Positions 45,201 to 50,060 of a stretch of 64,000 nucleotides of DNA are shown in pieces; the stretch's first letter is position 1, and each line of letters opens with the position of its first letter. The notes beneath the pieces were generated by a model. It made no database searches and was not told the DNA's origin. It worked only from the letters and a program-made list of their open reading frames with translations. Origin of the DNA: Chelonoidis abingdonii. Lineage: Eukaryota; Chordata; Testudines; Testudinidae. The position numbers and the translations under genes are program-made. The stretch spans positions 96,280,012 through 96,344,011 of the forward strand of contig NC_133770.1 in the NCBI RefSeq assembly GCF_003597395.2. Direction: 5' to 3'.

Positions 45201-47909
45201 TACCCCAAGTATGTGTACATGAGCAGAAAATCACATCCCTAGTTCACAGTCTAGACATAGCATTAGTATCACATAAATAAACAGGACACAGGAACATTCT
45301 GAAGTAATTGAACATTCATTGGTGGCAGCAGGCAAGAATGGAATTTTCGAAAGCACTTAAATGACTTGGGCTCACAAATCCCACTGAAAGCCAAAATGAT
45401 TAGTTTAGAATATATCGATTCATTTCAAAAGGTTTGTAAGTATCCTTTGTGTCTCTAGTGTCCATCATCTCAACCCTCAGAATTAACATTTATTTAGGCG
45501 ATTCATAGGGATTCTGATACATATGCATGAAAATGTCATGTCACTGAACTACCTTGTTGTTTAATAATTGTTAGTTTACGTTCAGAGTATGCAGTAGACA
45601 GTGTACCTCTCAATCAGCTGCATGGCAGTGCTTCACCTGGTGAAGCTGAGAAGGAACTAGAATTCTTCTTTCCTGTGGAACACACTTTGGCAGTTATCAA
45701 ACCCACTGCTGTTAAGGAACATAAAGGTAAACATTCTAGAACATGCATACCAAGCCTGTGGATCTCATTCCAAAATAACTTATGCATCCAATGAAGTGGG
45801 TATTCACCCACAAAAGCTCATGCTCCAATACGTCTGTTAGTCTATAAGGGCTCTTCGCTGCTTTTACAAAATAACTCTGGACCTCATTCCTACAAAATAT
45901 TAGCAATATAAAATTTGCAATAAGTCATATTAGATAAATTCTTTTTGTCTTTCCTAAATCCATTTTCAACATTTAAAAACCTTTTAGGCATGAAGTAATT
46001 CTTGCTGCCGCCCCACTACTGACATTTCATTAGCCAAAATTGCCTATGGTTCCTTCCTCTCTCAGGCCACGGAGGTGGTGATGAATTAATGTTTTAGTGT
46101 GAGATATATAGAAAGAAAGAGGAAGCTGTATCAAAGAAAAGATAAAACCTCTTTTAGTCATAGAATGAAAAAATGGAGTTGAGTCTTCCTAAACTTGCTA
46201 CTGCCGTTGTTTTTAGCTCTTCATCTAGGACCCCACCCCCTTATTAAAAAACATTCTCTGTTTTATAGTAACAGCTCTAGTGGTTATTTTGATTTTTATA
46301 TGTCCCCATTCATTTCTATGAATCTCACTTTTCCCTTTTTGGAACTATGCAGTTTGATCTTACCAGGCCAGCTGGTGTGTGATGTTACATTCCAACTATC
46401 CAATGAGAGATGATAGGATGATTTTTTTTTTGTTATCGTTAATAGTAATTCATACTTTTTATATCACTTTTTATGTTCAAGATCTCACTCCTGATTGTTC
46501 TGTATTATAAATAGCATGTTAATAGATATAATTACATGAATTTGCCAGAAAACAAATCTAGCAATTTCTGGGATTTTTCAAGGTTATCATTTCTACATTT
46601 GTTTAAAATAATGTTAAAAATTAAGACCAATGTATTTTTCTCCTAGATGAGATTATGCAGAAGGTTACAAATGCTGGCTTTATTGTATCACAGATGAAAG
46701 AAACAAATTTCACTCGTGAAATGGCAACACAGTTTTATAAGGCTCATGAAGGAAAACCCTTTTTTGACCAGTTAGTGAATTATATGTCTGAGTAAGTGTC
46801 TGGTTTTACAATATCATGCCATGTAAATGTAGCAGTTATAACTTTGAATTTATAGAACAGGCAAAACGTTTTTGTTGAACATAAGAAGACTCTTGGAATT
46901 GTGCACTTTTGTCATTTTCTGTGTCAAACGTAGGGGATTTTTAGAATTTTTATAAAAAGAACTTAAATATTTATTACCTTTTTAGAATATAGTGTCTTTC
47001 CTTTATTAGGCAGTGGGTTTTGCTTACAGAATCTGTGGACTACATTGAACTGAATTATGATGACCACCTTTTTGGATTTGTTCCTCAAAAAAAGAGAATC
47101 CTGGGCAACTACTTATGTCTCCCCACCTCTTTTTTTTTTTCTTCAGACGACGACAATTGGGAAAATAGGCTAACCATCTAAACGCTGAAGTTGTTAAGGA
47201 ATGAATTGTTTAAGGCCATTGTTTTCCACTTGGATAAACAATAAATGAGACTTTTTCTGTTCAAAGGGTATTAAGAATCCAAATTTTCATTTTAAATATG
47301 TGCCTCTTCCAATAGAAAACCACTTCTCTGTCTTCACTCTTTCTGCATCCCCAATCTTTCACCGTACATTTCTCCAGGTGGCCTTTCAAATGCAGACCCA
47401 GAGGGGTATATGAAAGAAATGTGACCATCTTGTTAAACCTATCACATTATACTTTGGAGGCTTCTGATGGTATCTATCCCCTCACCCTCAGAACTAGTTT
47501 TCACCCATCTCTAAAGCCAGACATACTCTCTTCCTGAAATAAATCAGGAACACTTTTTCCCCAGGAGTTAAATTTTGCTAACTATTCAGTAAAGAGTTCG
47601 GTGTTAATGTATGTTCTATAGTTGCAAAGCTCTAGTAATACATATGATATTTGTATATCTTGATGTTACAGGGGTCCGTCAGTGATAATGATCCTAACTA
47701 AAGAAAATGCTGTGGAGCAGTGGAGGCAATTAATGGGTCCAACAGATCCAGACGTGGCAAAAGAATCTTCTCCTGATTCTCTTAGAGCTCAATTTGCACA
47801 AGATATTTTGCGTAATGCAGTTCACGGATCATCTAATAAGGAACATGCACTGAAGAGCATTGAATATGTATTTGGAGAGATTGATCTGAATAGTGTAAGC
47901 CACAACTGA
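15236..47909 (+). CDS. NME8: NME8 (TXNDC3), thioredoxin plus three NDK domains, complete coding region
   Basis: Fifteen coding exons (15236-15268, 15363-15420, 16824-16930, 19070-19141, 21439-21555, 22754-22820, 29310-29386, 31054-31146, 32976-33136, 34120-34298, 36859-37003, 37997-38104, 45575-45726, 46647-46791, 47672-47909) join in frame to 583 residues, close to the 588 of human NME8. A thioredoxin domain covers residues about 1-125 with WCGPC at 38-42. NDK1 spans about 153-294, NDK2 about 307-439 and NDK3 about 443-575. Three NDK domains separate it from NME9. NDK2 keeps NQLHGS (His422) and NDK3 keeps NAVHGS (His556), the phosphate-accepting motif, while NDK1 has no His there. NME8 is known as a ciliary and sperm-flagellar protein linked to outer dynein arms, and human variants have been tied to primary ciliary dyskinesia. 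The start codon has A at -3 and G at +4. No frameshift or stop was found. A 6-kb retrotransposon lies in intron 12. Confidence 0.95.
15363..15420 (+). CDS. NME8: NME8 coding exon 2
   Basis: Encodes residues 12-30 plus one base ([19 protein letters not shown]), the first strand and helix of the thioredoxin fold. Acceptor TCTCAG, donor GTACTA, ends in phase 1. The intron before it is only 94 bases. Confidence 0.93.
16824..16930 (+). CDS. NME8: NME8 coding exon 3, thioredoxin active site
   Basis: Encodes residues 31-66. [10 protein letters not shown] places both redox-active cysteines at 39 and 42, so the dithiol site is intact. Acceptor TTTTCAG, donor GTAAGG, phase 1 to 0. Confidence 0.96.
17291..17375. 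repeat. Ancient palindromic repeat in intron 3
   Basis: CAGAAGTGCTGAGCACTCAC on the left is mirrored by GTGGGTGCTCATCACTTCTG on the right around a short centre. A similar arm (TGGGTGCTCAGCACTTCT) occurs at about 62927-62946, so this is an interspersed family. Confidence 0.6.
18985..19050. repeat. (TCTA)n microsatellite
   Basis: An imperfect TCTA/TCTG array ends about 18 bases before the acceptor of NME8 exon 4 and forms much of its upstream pyrimidine context. Length variation here could affect splicing, which is only an inference. Confidence 0.85.
19070..19141 (+). CDS. NME8: NME8 coding exon 4
   Basis: Encodes residues 67-90, reading [20 protein letters not shown]. The Cys-Glu-Pro sequence supplies the conserved cis-proline of the thioredoxin fold, which faces the active site. 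A TCTA-type microsatellite sits just upstream of the acceptor TTTTAG. Confidence 0.94.
19928..20082. repeat. Ancient palindromic repeat in intron 4
   Basis: GGCCTGATTCTCATTAATAC on the left and GTGTAAATGAGAATCAGGC on the right are near-complementary ends, with further mirrored TTTACACC/GTGTAAAG inside. It has the form of an old MITE or fold-back repeat, family unassigned. Confidence 0.55.
20376..20520. mobile_element. Short MITE with inverted ends
   Basis: Ends CAGGGCTTAATTTGT and ACAAATTAAGCACTG are inverted repeats around 145 bp. Flanks GGTGAAAG and GGTCAGAA are only partly alike, so the 8-bp duplication is not secure. Confidence 0.65.
20548..20864 (-). mobile_element. hAT-type MITE with perfect target duplication
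   Basis: A perfect 8-bp duplication CTCTATAC (20540-20547 and 20865-20872) brackets 317 bp. The right end read on the minus strand is CAGTGGTCCCCAAACTG, a hAT-like terminus; the left end has decayed to CCATGGTGCCCAATA. The interior is GC-rich with an imperfect GCTGTGGCTGGGGACAGAG-type repeat. Confidence 0.88.
21439..21555 (+). CDS. NME8: NME8 coding exon 5
   Basis: Encodes residues 91-129, the last strand and helix of the thioredoxin domain ([16 protein letters not shown]) and the start of a charged Glu/Lys-rich linker. Acceptor TTTTACAG, donor GTACTC, phase 0 to 0. Confidence 0.95.
22530..22690. repeat. MIR/CORE-like SINE remnant
   Basis: The stretch containing AGTGACTTGTTCAACATCGC, then GGCAGAGCCAGGAATGGCAA and CAGGTCTCTTGATTCC, follows the core of MIR-type SINEs. 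It is diverged and lies just upstream of NME8 exon 6. Confidence 0.5.
22754..22820 (+). CDS. NME8: NME8 coding exon 6, linker
   Basis: Encodes residues 130-151 plus one base ([20 protein letters not shown]...), an acidic linker between thioredoxin and NDK1. Only phase 0 entry keeps it open, which agrees with exon 5. Linker exons vary between species, so this one is less certain than the domain exons. Confidence 0.82.
23175..23860. other. Unassigned intronic sequence
   Basis: Open frames occur on both strands (for example a 122-codon frame on the minus strand), but I recognise no protein, and no repeat ends are evident. It lies just before the GC-rich MITE. Confidence 0.3.
23990..24704. mobile_element. 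Non-autonomous element with internal palindromic tandem array
   Basis: The outer ends AGGGGTGAAAGTAA (about 23989) and CTTTCTTTCACCTCT (about 24688-24702) are inverted. Inside, from about 24230 to 24620, a unit of roughly 88-90 bp repeats about four times, each with GGATTTAAAG...GAGCTCTG...CCCTTTAAATC arms, so every unit can fold on itself. No target duplication was found. It inserted close to the 3' side of an older LINE remnant. Confidence 0.65.
24725..26440 (-). mobile_element. RTE-like LINE remnant, antisense
   Basis: On the minus strand, in order from 26440 downward, frames broken by stops give [20 protein letters not shown] (before the RT fingers) and DDSKAFDMV (motif A). They continue with [18 protein letters not shown] and [13 protein letters not shown] (thumb region), then [15 protein letters not shown] and [20 protein letters not shown]. 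This order matches RTE-clade or related endonuclease-reverse transcriptases. The YxDD motif is not readable, so the copy is long dead. The exact clade is uncertain. Confidence 0.65.
26951..29088. mobile_element. 2.1-kb non-autonomous DNA transposon with long TIR-like ends
   Basis: The left end GGTATGTCTACACTATGGGA and the right end read on the opposite strand, GGCCTGGTCTACACTACGCG, are inverted repeats followed by similar TTATTCCGAT/TTATACCGAAT sequence. Inside, 27535-27595 and 28085-28140 are inverted copies around AAAAATGGGAATGA. A direct tandem repeat with a period of about 80 bp (unit with GGACTGAATCTCCATTAGAC) lies at about 27865-28075. No transposase frame is evident. The superfamily is unassigned because the target duplication is unclear. 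Confidence 0.65.
29310..29386 (+). CDS. NME8: NME8 coding exon 7, start of NDK1
   Basis: Encodes residues 152-177. [10 protein letters not shown] is the first strand of an NDK domain with its Lys. Acceptor CCTATAG, donor GTAAAC. The preceding 6.5-kb intron is filled by transposons. Confidence 0.95.
29966..30273 (-). mobile_element. hAT-type MITE (family A), perfect target duplication
   Basis: A perfect 8-bp duplication ATTTAGAT (29958-29965 and 30274-30281) flanks 308 bp with ends CAGGGGTAGGCAACCTATGG and, on the minus strand, CAGGGGTCGGCAACCTTTTA. The interior is the reverse complement of the copy at 5873-6189, including the TATAGACTTCTAGAAAGAG core. Confidence 0.95.
31054..31146 (+). CDS. 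NME8: NME8 coding exon 8
   Basis: Encodes residues 178-208, [20 protein letters not shown] and onward, the second strand and helix of NDK1. Its acceptor (GTAAATGAAG) has a poor pyrimidine tract, so inclusion might be weak or dependent on enhancers, but domain continuity demands it. Confidence 0.88.
32976..33136 (+). CDS. NME8: NME8 coding exon 9
   Basis: Encodes residues 209 to about 261. [20 protein letters not shown] is the NDK strand-helix segment before the active-site loop. The usual Lys-pan loop region then diverges ([20 protein letters not shown]), in keeping with a non-catalytic first domain. Ends in phase 2. Confidence 0.94.
34120..34298 (+). CDS. NME8: NME8 coding exon 10, NDK1 end and NDK2 start
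   Basis: Encodes residues 262-321. The NDK1 counterpart of the Asn-x-x-His-Gly-Ser motif reads [11 protein letters not shown], so the catalytic histidine is missing, while the following helix [12 protein letters not shown] is kept. NDK2 then begins with [15 protein letters not shown]. Donor GTAAGT, phase 2 to 1. Confidence 0.95.
34415..34600. repeat. MIR-like SINE in intron 10
   Basis: GTGCTTTGCAAAGTAGGTCA, then ATTATCCCCATTTGGCAGAT and GGAGAAACTAAG, and finally GCCAGTAGTAGAGCCAGGAA follow the order of MIR elements (tail region then CORE). It begins 117 bases after NME8 exon 10. Confidence 0.65.
35557..35917. mobile_element. hAT-type MITE with perfect target duplication (family C)
   Basis: GTAGCAGT at 35549-35556 and 35918-35925 is a perfect 8-bp duplication. 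The ends GAGGGCCGGCTCCAG and, opposite strand, CAGGGCTGGCTCTAC are inverted repeats. The GC-rich interior (CCGCAGCGGCAATTCGGCAC and mirrored forms) produces long but meaningless open frames on both strands. Confidence 0.92.
36027..36212 (-). mobile_element. tRNA-derived SINE with CR1-like tail (turtle Cry-SINE type)
   Basis: Read on the minus strand the head GGGGAGGGATAGATCAATGG and GGTTGTGAGTTCAGTCC supply the two internal Pol III promoter boxes. A unique body follows, then a tail AAGGTCCCTTCCAGTTCTAG identical in form to the CR1 3' end. A tRNA head plus a CR1 tail is the layout of the Pol III SINEs of cryptodiran turtles, which borrow CR1 reverse transcriptase. It is a taxonomic marker here. 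Confidence 0.85.
36859..37003 (+). CDS. NME8: NME8 coding exon 11
   Basis: Encodes most of residues 322-369 of NDK2 ([20 protein letters not shown], then [20 protein letters not shown]). The acceptor is ATGTAG and the donor GTACAT. Phase 1 to 2. Confidence 0.94.
37997..38104 (+). CDS. NME8: NME8 coding exon 12
   Basis: Encodes about residues 370-405 of NDK2 ([20 protein letters not shown], then [15 protein letters not shown]). Acceptor TTAACAG, donor GTAGTA. The following 7.5-kb intron owes about 6.1 kb to the antisense DIRS element. Confidence 0.95.
38684..38904 (-). repeat. DIRS 1 inverted terminal repeat, 3' side of the element
   Basis: This GC-rich repeat carries the ATATATGCCCCTGCCGACCC region and is the inverse of 44540-44756. 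It lies at the element's downstream end because the element is on the minus strand. Confidence 0.88.
38905..39002 (-). repeat. DIRS 1 internal complementary region (circle junction)
   Basis: Positions 38905-38964 repeat the extreme right end (44694-44756), and 38961-39002 repeat the extreme left end (38684-38725), fused head to tail. This is the template for completing the termini in DIRS replication. It overlaps the recombinase stop region. Confidence 0.9.
39018..41906 (-). CDS. DIRS tyrosine recombinase ORF (C-terminal part), overlapping the RT frame
   Basis: The frame runs 962 codons from a GTG; the first ATG is at 41882. Roughly the last 330 residues are a phage-integrase-type tyrosine recombinase. 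[10 protein letters not shown] supplies the first catalytic Arg (about 769), HSTRAQASS the His-x-x-Arg pair (His898, Arg901), and [10 protein letters not shown] the Tyr nucleophile (Tyr934). An N-terminal SAM-like region begins near [17 protein letters not shown]. The recombinase would insert the circular DNA intermediate. The first 600 codons overlap the RT gene in another frame and look unlike any domain. The frame is the same as gag, separated only by the TGA at 41988-41990. Start of the real product is unknown. Confidence 0.87.
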   Translation of the reverse strand: MDPDNLRPMGLAHGGVWLPSPVYFASTLPPTLPVPLQGPLSRAPPLAGGPHASRTRSDRRGASRPQRPRVLLPLFFNPQVERRSPSHPRPPRTQRLRKEVTIPHGILGVHHPFPGSGRLVRCSRHEGRVLSCFDLPASQTLSPLSGAGPALSIHGPTIWPVLCPTCLHEMYGSSGRLPPSPGDMCLPLPGRLAGSRVLPGSGRRAHDNHQGPVRISRAPDKFRQVHPRTIPEDRIHRGRLGLYGRDSLTSTQPFPGTTHYHRQPASLPHDLGQGLSQPLRPHGGVYFCNQVCQTPPAPTADMVSFGLPSTQGQHGHRCHTHRKRPTLPPMVAKSRPGVCGVTVSPQTAVHFLNNGRILSGLGSSHGVSSNTGPLVRSGAVAAHKHQGAEGRPPRLPGFSSSPARPFCLSAHGQHHRDALYKQAGGDALSPSLSGGDNAVGRLCNPRHRSGSLFSSRSPERVGRPAQQVLSSPRVVSSSGHSPFSFPAVGISPNRPLRVPHQPEVPPVLLLPRSRPRLSVGRVPPTLVDPPPLCLPAVPLGAQSPRKATQGQGPTNSHRPSVASPTLVPHAVGPVHSQSGSPAGPSGLDITRPRQASPPRPPVPPPDCVAPGWLSSAELRCSTPVQQVLLGSRKPATRATYLAKWKRFSCWCQSRGLSPAQVPIQVLLEYLWHLKQQGLALSSLRVHLAAISSFHPGEGSSSAFSHPMVSRFLKGLERLYPQVRCPAPSWDLNLVLSKLMAPPFEPLATCSLLYLSWKVAFLVAITSARRVSELRALVADPPYTIFHKDKVQLRPHPAFLPKVVSPFHLNQDIFLPVFYPKPHASRREQSLHSLDVRRALAFYIDRTRPFQKTSQLFIAVADRMKGHPVSSQTISSWVTACIKTCYALAHTSPGRVTAHSTRAQASSIAFLARVPIQDICRAATWLSVHTFSAHYALVQQSRDDAALGLAVLHSTVSNSDPTA
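40067..41987 (-). CDS. DIRS reverse transcriptase / RNase H with methyltransferase-like tail
   Basis: The frame is open from within gag to 40067; numbering from 41875 gives 602 residues. RT motifs include ALDMKDAYF (Asp114) and PYLDDWLV with the catalytic Asp-Asp at 180-181. RNase H residues appear as LTTDASS (Asp345), INIRELRAV (Glu377) and LTDNTTAM (Asp402). The C-terminal 130 residues contain RIDLFASR and YAFPPFPL, which resemble the N6-adenine methyltransferase-like domain reported in DIRS elements, though I cannot confirm catalytic motifs. No ATG precedes the RT core, so it is probably made as a Gag fusion by +1 frameshifting. The product would copy element RNA into DNA. Confidence 0.88.
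41988..41993 (-). promoter_or_regulatory. Putative +1 frameshift site at the gag stop codon
   Basis: On the minus strand gag ends AAC TTT TGA. Because four T's run together, a ribosome on TTT can slip one base forward onto TTT again and then read GAA in the RT frame, which is open across this point. The RT frame has no ATG before residue 94 of the frame counted from 41875. The same TTT-TGA arrangement occurs in the second DIRS at 56013-56018. Confidence 0.5.
41988..44336 (-). CDS. DIRS Gag-like protein with Cys/His cluster and RS-rich domain
   Basis: The frame opens with a true ATG and encodes 782 residues. Near the N terminus Cys10, Cys13, Cys26, Cys29, His34, Cys39 and Cys42 form a compact Cys/His cluster that could bind metal. 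A Pro/Ala-rich region follows, then at about 227-325 a dense Arg-Ser tract ([20 protein letters not shown] and similar) like the RS domains of splicing factors. Residues about 500-720 are more ordered and are the best conserved part compared with the second DIRS copy. As the first ORF of a DIRS element it should be the structural or nucleic-acid-packaging protein, an assignment made from position and family, not from a known fold. It ends with TTT-TGA, possibly a frameshift signal into the RT frame. Confidence 0.85.
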   Translation of the reverse strand: MPGSPGFKQCSACRRPMPTGDPHDRCLKCLGESHLTEKCRICKSFKPRTKKERDSRLKQLLMEAALTPAVPAPTAPAPKPPSSAPGTSGTATAPRHHKSSSEQPARRRSLSPRPKKAKAPAVAPPEPQSEPGKPCRHAPLSAPAPVLPVPSTPAGQGPSSPVLDSSPARAVVELTIPTTPETFTTARDLIALTEPSLPQPPAPPVRALPSMGKPAMLQPPSLGAPDRRRSRSRSRHRSRSRHRSPSRRRSQSRHRSYSRRRSYSRHRSRSRSTDRRSARRSGSRHRFRRSPSYRRRTRSRSTSRHRAGRRSRSRSRHRFDSRHRSPAPTVTRHQSYGLSAPPWPSRHPSGSSRPDSVLYGDVGQDPDQPQQWSFWTPWAYHQAQGDPFPPARSAGAARVPEATISVPPPATDVAESQDPEAPLEPSHALDQQPSGEPPVPGLSSSSSPDEAVAGTSTSGPPPIDLRAHQDLLRRVALSINLQAEEVPEVEDPVVDILSSDAPTRVALPFIRTIQAKAESIWQAPASIPPTARGVERKYMVPSKGYDYLYTHPPPCSLVVQSVNERERHGQPAPAPKSREAKRMDLLGRKIYSAGGLQLRVANQQALLGRYDFNTWQTMDKFTELVPVDSRPEFKSLVEEGKKISRTALQAALDAADSAARTIASGVTMRRISWLQVSGLPPELQHTIQDLPFEGQGLFSEKTDPRLQSLKDNRIIMRSLGMHTPQTQRRSFRQQPQRPYPPPRPRQDFNRRRGRVNRRRQSGSQGGQNNGTAKPPAGPKQNF
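44540..44756 (-). repeat. DIRS 1 inverted terminal repeat, 5' side of the element
   Basis: Near-perfect inverse of 38684-38904. A TATA-like CATATATACGG (44580-44590) may be part of the element's promoter. The region 44390-44530 between it and gag is AT-rich on its outer half and holds no ORF. Confidence 0.88.
44951..45263. mobile_element. Fold-back MITE in intron 12
   Basis: GGTTACGTCTGTGCTACAAG and, on the opposite strand at the right end, GCTATGTCTAGACTGTGAAC are imperfect inverted ends followed by similar TAGGGGTG/TAGGGATG. Inner arms GAGTATAAATAGCAGCATAG and ATGCTGTGCTGCTATTTATA also mirror each other, so the whole element is nearly palindromic. Confidence 0.7.
45575..45726 (+). CDS. NME8: NME8 coding exon 13, NDK2 active-site loop
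   Basis: Encodes about residues 406-456. The loop reads [20 protein letters not shown], retaining His422 with Ala in place of the usual Asp after Ser. NDK3 starts with [13 protein letters not shown]. Acceptor TTGTTAG, donor GTAAAC. Confidence 0.95.
45778..45872. repeat. Ancient interspersed repeat fragment after exon 13
   Basis: TGGGTATTCACCCACAAAAG, CTCATGCTCCAATACGTCTG and TTAGTCTATAAGGGCTC follow a repeat that is common in sauropsid genomes. It starts about 50 bases beyond the exon 13 donor. Family not named. Confidence 0.6.
46647..46791 (+). CDS. NME8: NME8 coding exon 14
   Basis: Encodes about residues 457-504 of NDK3 ([20 protein letters not shown], then [19 protein letters not shown]). 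Strong acceptor TTTTTCTCCTAG and donor GTAAGT. Phase 1 to 2. Confidence 0.95.
47672..47909 (+). CDS. NME8: NME8 coding exon 15 with stop
   Basis: Encodes residues 505-583 and [23 protein letters not shown] leads to [14 protein letters not shown] with His556, then the family-typical [11 protein letters not shown] and a short tail. NDK3 has the most canonical active-site loop of the three domains. Confidence 0.96.
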
Positions 47910-48003
47910 GATCTATCAGTAACAGTTAAAATGTAAGTCATTAGATGGTTATTCATCTATCTGTCCACTTGTAGTTTATGCTATATATAAAAAGCAGTAG
48001 TAA

Positions 48004-48009
48004 AATAAA
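48004..48009 (+). terminator. NME8: Candidate NME8 polyadenylation signal
   Basis: AATAAA lies 95 bases after the NME8 stop codon, followed by a T-rich tract (CTTTTTCTCC). It is the first canonical signal in the 3' UTR. Alternative downstream sites are possible. Confidence 0.55.
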
Positions 48010-48174
48010 CTTTTTCTCCCTAATGAAATATTTTGTTACCAATTAGGAACACTACTGTAGAAGGTACCAATTAATTTACTAACATGTACTAGACCGTTTG
48101 TGCTGGTAATGACCACTATAGTTATGTTCGCAAAATAGTCTTCATTATAGCTCACCCCTTAATTAACACAGACT

Positions 48175-48428
48175 CATATAGGGCTGGAAGGGACCTTGAG
48201 AAGTTATCAAGTCCAGCCCCCTATGCTGAAGCAGGACAAAGCAAACCTAGACCATCCCTGACAGATGTTTGTCCAACGTGTTCTTAAAAACCTGCAAAAA
48301 TGCATCTCCCTTGGAAGCCTCTTCCAGAGCTTAACTACTTTTATAGTGAGAAAGTTTTTCCTAATATCTAACCTAAATCTCTCTTTCTGCAGATTAAGCC
48401 CATTACTTCTTGTCTTACTGTAATGGGG
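48175..48428 (-). mobile_element. CR1 LINE 3' end, antisense
   Basis: The + strand begins with the complement of the CR1 terminus (GGCTGGAAGGGACCTTGAGA) and continues into the last coding residues, read on the minus strand as FLTIKVVKLWKRLPREM. It is 5'-truncated, about 250 bp. Confidence 0.85.
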
Positions 48429-48636
48429 GTCACTCACCTCTTGAACACCTGCTAGTGACAGGCTGTGGTACTGCAGTCCTTTTCTTGCCCCAAGTGCCCC
48501 CGGCAGGCTGCCTGTAAACCTTGGTGGGTCTTCAGCAGCTTGGCATTAAGGGGTATTAAAGAGTCCAGTAGCTAACATTCTATTTGCCCTTGCTAGGGTC
48601 TTCAGCCTCAGCTCTGGGTCCTTTCAATTTGGCTCT

Positions 48637-50060
48637 TTGTTTGGGCTCCAGAATAAGGTCTGGCGCATCTTGGGTTTTACACTAGTTTACTTATGGATGG
48701 TAGGGGAACCTGGGCCCATTATAAACAACAGCTATGCACTGCTTGATTTCCCTTCAGGGAAGGGTGCTGATGATCAACCAGCTTGTCCTGTCCATGCTCT
48801 GGCACTAGTTCAACACCTTGACCTCACCCCCAGGAATCTGGCCAGCCTCCAGAAGAAGATCCTGGAGTTTTTCTGGCTGGGGCTGCACTGGGTCTCTGCA
48901 GGTGTACTGATCTTTCCCCTGGGGGAGGGTGAACAAGGCCTGATCTGCATCTGCAGCCAGGTCCACACCTTCCACCTTCAGGCCTTGCAGAAACTCCTTT
49001 ACAGTGCATGTAGTCCAGCATGGAGCATGCTGTTGTTCGGCTTCCTCCACTGCCTCTAAGGGCTCCGATATAACAGGCAGCTCTTTTTTCTCCATGCAAG
49101 AGGTCTCTCCTGAGACCTCTCTGAGCTGCCGAACTTTACCAGGACCTCCTCAGGATCTGGAAGCTCATTTCAGCAACCCATCTTTAGTGGCCTCTGATGG
49201 GGAGAACCTCCTCAAGAACCCCAGCTACACAACCCCCATCTTCGTGTGAAGGTAGTGAGTCCCCCTTGGTGCACTCAGTGATGACACTGGCTGTTATCAC
49301 CAGACTCAGAGACCTCTTGGCCCCACGGTGCTTCGTCAGTTCATGGGCCTGCCACCGTGCACGTGCCCTGTTGTGTGCTCCTTGCCTCCTACTCTCATTT
49401 TCCTTGTGCGAGTCCTGCAGGATGGTGCTCACTTCCCATCTCTCATCTCTGGCCCTCTGGAACTCAACATCAGGCTTCTGCCCTCTGAGCCTTCCTGGCC
49501 ACGCTCCCACATACCACTTGAGCTGGCTGAATGACATCCAGTTGGTGTGCCTCCACACCATGCCCTGAAAACATCTGAGCTCATGCTTCATACAATCCAT
49601 TTCTTCATGCTTTTGTCCCATCTCAACACCAAGTGGTGGAACTTGTTGCAACCTGCAGAGGCTGAGGAACCCTGGTGGACCAATATGTATTCTATTCTGA
49701 TTCCACAGCTTCCTGGGGTTATTAGTTGATAGCTCCTCCTTGGAGCCATGAGCAGGGGCATGTAGTTGGTGCAGTTCATGAACTCCCTGAAAACTGTCTC
49801 TTTTGCAGCAAGAGGGAGACCCTGGCACACATCTACAGAAAGTGTGTCAGGCTGCAGCCCCTCTTCTGGCTCCTCCAGAAATTTTTACTGAGGTTCTGGC
49901 TGCAATTTTCCCCAACTTCCTAATTCTTACTCTCCCTATGTATAGCCTCACAAAGTCCTGGGACCTCCTTGTTCACCTTCTCCTGGTACTGGCCAAGATG
50001 GCCATCCATCACTCCAGGAGGAGGAAGCTGGACGGGTAGAAGAAGTACTCTGCAACTGTG
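48637..50060 (+). mobile_element. Tx1-like (L1-group) LINE ORF2 C-terminal remnant
   Basis: The + strand reads NLASLQKKILEFFWLGLHWV, then LIFPLGEGEQGL and HTFHLQALQKLLYSA (48810-49010), the pattern of the RT-thumb and C-terminal region of Tx1-type LINEs. After several stops and frameshifts the matching tail appears: a Cys/Gln-rich stretch with LQPLFWLLQKFLLRFWLQFS and then SKSWDLLVHLLLVLAKMAIH and SRRRKLDG (49830-50039). Family assignment rests on memory of these motifs. The copy is dead. Confidence 0.6.
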
